Source of the DNA: Entamoeba invadens IP1
Taxonomy: Eukaryota > Evosea > Mastigamoebida > Endamoebidae
Direction: 5' to 3'
Length of the DNA: 53,186 nucleotides
NCBI RefSeq assembly: GCF_000330505.1
Contig: NW_004440286.1
Coordinates: forward strand, 269,650 to 322,835
Shown here: piece after piece, positions 49,855 through 53,186 of the stretch
How positions within the stretch are numbered: the first letter of the stretch is position 1
Layout of the letters: each line of letters begins with the position of its first letter
Position numbers and translations under genes: made by a program
The notes under the pieces: model-generated
The model's database searches: none
What the model was told of the DNA's origin: nothing
What the model saw: only the letters and a program-made list of their open reading frames with translations

Positions 49855-51725
49855 CACAGTATTATGATATTTAAAATTTAAGGTATTAAAATCTGTTTTT
49901 TATGATACTATTTTTTATCTTTTGACTTGTCATGAAATGAATTTGATCATTAGTATAACACAAAGAATAAATATGTTTCTATGATTTAAAAATTATTTTT
50001 TAAAATATGCTACCCCTTTTTTGTCGAAGATTGAATGGTAATTAGATACAAGCATACGTTTTAAGAATGAAAGGGTATGACAATTAGAATTCTCACAAGA
50101 GTAGATATTTTTTTAAAAAACAAACCTAAAAACACTTTTTATCAAACAATCTTTGGTTTTTTGTTGGATAAAATTACGTTTTTAAGAAACCCCATTAATA
50201 AAAAAATTCATTTTTCGGGAGATAATATTGTACTTGTTAACTTTTCATTCATAATTGTATATTTCCAATGATACTTATAAATTTTTATATATAAGATGAA
50301 GAACATGAAATATACAATTAAAATGGTAATAATTGGATTGTAAAAGCATATGATAATGATAATTATAATAAACAATCTTATGAATACTATTTTACATAAA
50401 ACTATTTGGTTAGTAAAAAAAATAAAAGAATGCAAACAGAAAATTATTAATATGTTCAAAAAAATATGACAACTCAATTGAATTATTTTTTTAAATCAAC
50501 AATATCAATAAAAAATTCATTTTTTTTTGTTATAATAAATTTATTTAAAATTTATATTTCCAATTGAATCAGAGTTTCCAAAAAAAACAAGATAAGCCAA
50601 GTTAAGTGTTAAGAACAATACTCCTGCTTTTATAGATTTGTAAAATTATAATAGACAAAGTGATAAGTTTGGAAAAATCATTTTTTGGACACTCTGTTTA
50701 AATTGATAAACAAAACTAATAATTTTTTTAACTTTATTTATTATTAAATTAGTGAAGTTTTTCATAATATATGATTGATTTACTATAAATTTAGCAAATA
50801 AAAATGTTTGACAAAAAAACCAAAAAAATGATTTTTTCGCACTTTTTCGTACAATTTATCGTTTTTATAATTACAAAAACAATTTAATTATTTCATTTAT
50901 TAATTTGAAATAATAAATGAATAAATTATTATTTATTTTATATTTTTATTATTTTTATAATATCAATATGACAAACAAAAAATTTTATTATATTTATTAA
51001 TAATCTTATTATAAACTATAATTACTTTTTTATATATTAAATTATCAAAAATAGAAAAAAAAACAAAAAAAAAGTTTCATGATAACTTAAAATCAGTTAT
51101 TTTAAATTTTAATTCAATAAAATTTTTTATTGTACAACATCTAGTGTTTATTAAACCCATCATTTTATTTCTATCCAAGTTTAGCATACATTTTAAATAA
51201 AAAACTTTAATTTTTTCAACAACATTAACCCTTCTCACTATGCAAGAATTATAAATAACTATTTATTTCAATATAAAAAAACAACTCAAAGTTTGTCAGT
51301 TCTTGGTCGATGTCAAATTAAATTTGTTCATTTGAAAAGAAACAAGAACCAAAGAACAACGACAAAAGACAATAAATTCATCAAAATATTGAAAATATTG
51401 AAACTTTGTTTTTTTTTATTTTTTAAAATAATTTTTAATGAAATAATTATATTCAAAAAATAGTTTTTTGTTTTTTTACATGAGTCTGCTTCTTGTAAGT
51501 TTAATATTTTTATTTTTTTGCAAAATTAAAACAAAATTAAAGGTTAAAAATATTTTTTTCAATTACAACTTTTTGTTTGAATATCAAATACATTCTTTCG
51601 TCGTTGGTTGTATTATAAAAAATAAACATAACAGTTTATCGTTGATCTCTTGGTGGTCAATATGAACAGGTACTTTTTGTTTTTAATTTAATTTTTAAAA
51701 AATAAATTTTATTAACAAACTTGTA

Positions 51726-51917
51726 CAGATAGTAGAAAAATAGGGTGTCAGGAATAAATTGGGTGTCAAATAAATTAGGGATTAGTTAATGTAAAAAAAA
51801 TGGGTTTCTTTTTTTTTATTTTTTCCCCTCACAAAAAAAAATATAAAAAACCATTAAATAACTCAAAATCAATCTGACACCCAATTTATTCTTGACACCC
51901 AAATTTTCTACTATCTG
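51726..51917 (-). mobile_element. 192-bp TA-flanked MITE, copy 2 (inverted)
   Basis: CAGATAGTAGAAA to TTTCTACTATCTG, flanked by TA at 51724-51725 and 51918-51919. Its reverse complement matches copy 1 (16489-16680) almost base for base through the first 60 bp, and both copies are 192 bp. Near-identity suggests recent activity, with a transposase supplied from elsewhere in the genome. Confidence 0.85.
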
Positions 51918-52289
51918 TAACACATTATATTTTTAAAGTGTTGTTTTATTAATTGAACAATTTAACAATAAATTGATGTTAGTATTTTATTTTTTTATTA
52001 TAATTTTAATCGTAATTATTTTAATAAACATATATTATAATACCACATAATCGTTTTTTTTAATTTCTTAGTCATTTAAAACATCAAATTAACAATAACG
52101 ACATATGGCTTCGTAAAACAATCAGAAACATTTATATTGATAATTATACAATATATTAATGTCAATTATCATTAAAAACTATCAGATTACAACACAAATA
52201 AAAATTTATTTTTTTAAAAAAAAGCATCTAATTTTTTCAATTGACATTTTTATGGCTAAACAATTCACCGAAAAAATTTCCAAATACGG

Positions 52290-52452
52290 TTTTTGAAGAG
52301 CGGATTTTTTCAAGAGCGATCATTTTGGACTTAAACTAAAATGTGGTTTTCTATTGAGCGGTTTTTAAGGTTTGATTGGCTAAAAATGCCCGTTTTTAAC
52401 AGAACAATAGTTACCATACCCTCCCGCTCTAAGGTTTGACTGTATAAAAAAC
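52290..52452. mobile_element. possible DNA-transposon end remnant
   Basis: The right edge, read in reverse, is TACAGTCAAACCTTAGAGCG, similar in style to the CAGT-starting ends of pogo/Tigger-like elements. GAGCGG or GAGCGA recurs at about 52299, 52313 and 52358, and CCGCTC at about 52425. No ORF. Low-confidence call by motif style. Confidence 0.3.
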
Positions 52453-52668
52453 AAAACAGTTATTTGGTACTCACGCCTTGTTTCTTTTTATTAACAAAAC
52501 GGTTTAACGTTTTATCATATACTGATATTCTAGAAATAATTCACTTTCATTTTTTTGTTTATATTGGTTTGCATGTTTTTTGTTTTCTAAAAAAATGTAT
52601 TTTTTTTACCAACAATATTTTGAATGAAATAAGTAAAGTTTTCTTATAATTTGGGCAAATTTAAAGTA

Positions 52669-52729
52669 CAGTAGAAACTCTATCGGCGTGTGGTTTTGAC
52701 CAATCAAAAGTTGCCTACACACCGATAGA
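52669..52729. mobile_element. possible transposon end with imperfect hairpin
   Basis: CAGTAGAAACTCTATCGG begins at 52669. TCTATCGGCGTGTGGT (52679-52694) is inverted at 52714-52729 with three mismatches. The CAGT start resembles the neighbouring element end. No transposase is nearby. Confidence 0.3.
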
Positions 52730-52939
52730 ATATTATGATTTCCCATATATTTGGCACCAAAACCCGCAAAAATAATTTCAATTGCAAATTTGTTTTTATT
52801 TTAAAAGAGTAAAGACTTGGTAATAAAAACTTAAAAAGAGAAAAATTATCAAACAGAAATAAATTCAAAAAAGATAAGAGAAGAAAAGCATAAAATGCTC
52901 TTCAAAAAATATTAAACTTTAAATGATAATAAAAAATGC

Positions 52940-53186
52940 ACCGACTTCCACACCAATCACAAGAGCACGCTTGTGATTGGTGTGAGGACAGAATTGATAC
53001 CACAAAACTTAACAATTTCAGCAAGGAAGTCACAGATATTTACGACACATGCAGACAATAAGCCTGACGTGCTCATCCAAGTCTTTGAGGGCGAGGCATC
53101 TATGACATCACATTGCAACCTGCTTGGAAAGTTTGGGTTGTTTGGTATCTTATTAGCACCACATGGAGTCTCACAGTTGAAGTCAC
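52940..53186 (+). pseudogene. decayed Hsp70 C-terminal fragment (runs off window)
   Basis: From about 52970 the frame reads through to the window edge with clear similarity to the Hsp70 substrate-binding domain: [38 protein letters not shown] and [20 protein letters not shown]. Normally invariant residues are changed: the Pro-Gly of Gln-Pro-Gly is Pro-Asp, Gly-Ile-Pro-Pro-Ala-Pro-Arg-Gly is GILLAPHG, and Val-Pro-Gln is VSQ. The segment upstream of about 52970 lacks any ATPase domain. It is therefore a fragment or pseudogene; the 3' portion lies outside. Hsp70 fragments are frequent in Entamoeba genomes. Confidence 0.7.
52949..52984. repeat. perfect 15-bp hairpin at the start of the Hsp70 fragment
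   Basis: CACACCAATCACAAG (52949-52963) pairs exactly with CTTGTGATTGGTGTG (52970-52984) around a six-base loop AGCACG. It sits exactly where Hsp70 similarity begins, so it may mark a rearrangement or inverted-duplication breakpoint. Confidence 0.85.

Larger units (their letters stand above)
49150..52939. other. gene-poor, repeat-bearing region (3.8 kb)
   Basis: No supported gene. It contains a 17-bp-arm fold-back (49777-49854), MITE copy 2 (51726-51917), and transposon-end-like sequences (52290-52740). The frames at 50077, 50208, 51468 and 52464 are AT low-complexity and rejected. Confidence 0.65.

Noticed and set aside
1..53186. tRNA, rRNA and CRISPR arrays
   Set aside because: No tRNA A/B boxes in cloverleaf context, no rRNA-like GC-balanced blocks and no regularly spaced repeats were seen by eye; a tRNAscan/Infernal run would be decisive.

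Overview
The window looks like nuclear DNA of an Entamoeba species, most likely a large-genome one such as E. invadens (inference). The evidence is very AT-rich spacers, intron-poor genes, and introns that almost all begin GTTTGT (11 of the 12 I could place). The genes also fit: a BspA-type LRR protein with the Entamoeba-style N-terminus, an alpha-kinase, short Cys-rich membrane proteins and a lone transketolase. I found no rRNA, tRNA array, CRISPR or prokaryotic operon structure.

Layout. 1-3 kb: the C-terminal end of a membrane protein, then a gene-poor stretch with small ORFs and repeats. 3-14 kb, all plus strand: RasGEF, tandem-CH/Q-rich protein, RD/RE-rich protein, Cys-rich type I membrane protein (spliced), coiled-coil/CCHC protein (spliced), and an alpha/beta-hydrolase-fold protein with a SAM domain whose catalytic residues are lost. 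14-16 kb: a four-exon class I histone deacetylase. 16.5-18.2 kb: a 192-bp TA-flanked MITE and a head-to-head pair of paralogous small membrane proteins. 19-26 kb: a single-chain LCB2-LCB1 serine palmitoyltransferase and a 1129-residue BspA-like LRR protein. 26-28.5 kb: an ANTH-domain protein and a small uncertain gene. 30-38 kb, mostly minus strand: CLPTM1, a two-exon myotubularin-like pseudophosphatase, a plus-strand PITH protein, a three-exon alpha-kinase and a membrane/coiled-coil protein. 38.8-49 kb, plus strand: LCAT-family lipase, Sen15-like protein, PHF5A/Rds3, START protein, R-SNARE, HAD phosphatase, MON1 and transketolase. 49-53 kb: gene-poor DNA with a second MITE copy, transposon-end-like sequences and a decayed Hsp70 fragment running off the window.

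The genes do not form one pathway, but several cluster by theme. Membrane traffic and phosphoinositide biology: ANTH, myotubularin-like, MON1 (Rab7 GEF), R-SNARE, START. Lipid metabolism: SPT, LCAT-like. Signalling and cytoskeleton: RasGEF, CH protein, alpha-kinase. RNA and chromatin: HDAC, PHF5A, Sen15-like, RD/RE-rich protein. The most notable observations are the fused SPT, two enzyme-fold proteins without catalytic residues (myotubularin-like and hydrolase-SAM), an R-SNARE with Asn at the zero layer, 5-bp and 13-bp first exons, and a MITE family present in two inverted copies. Exon joins were worked out by hand from splice consensus, reading frame and family similarity. No database search was run.
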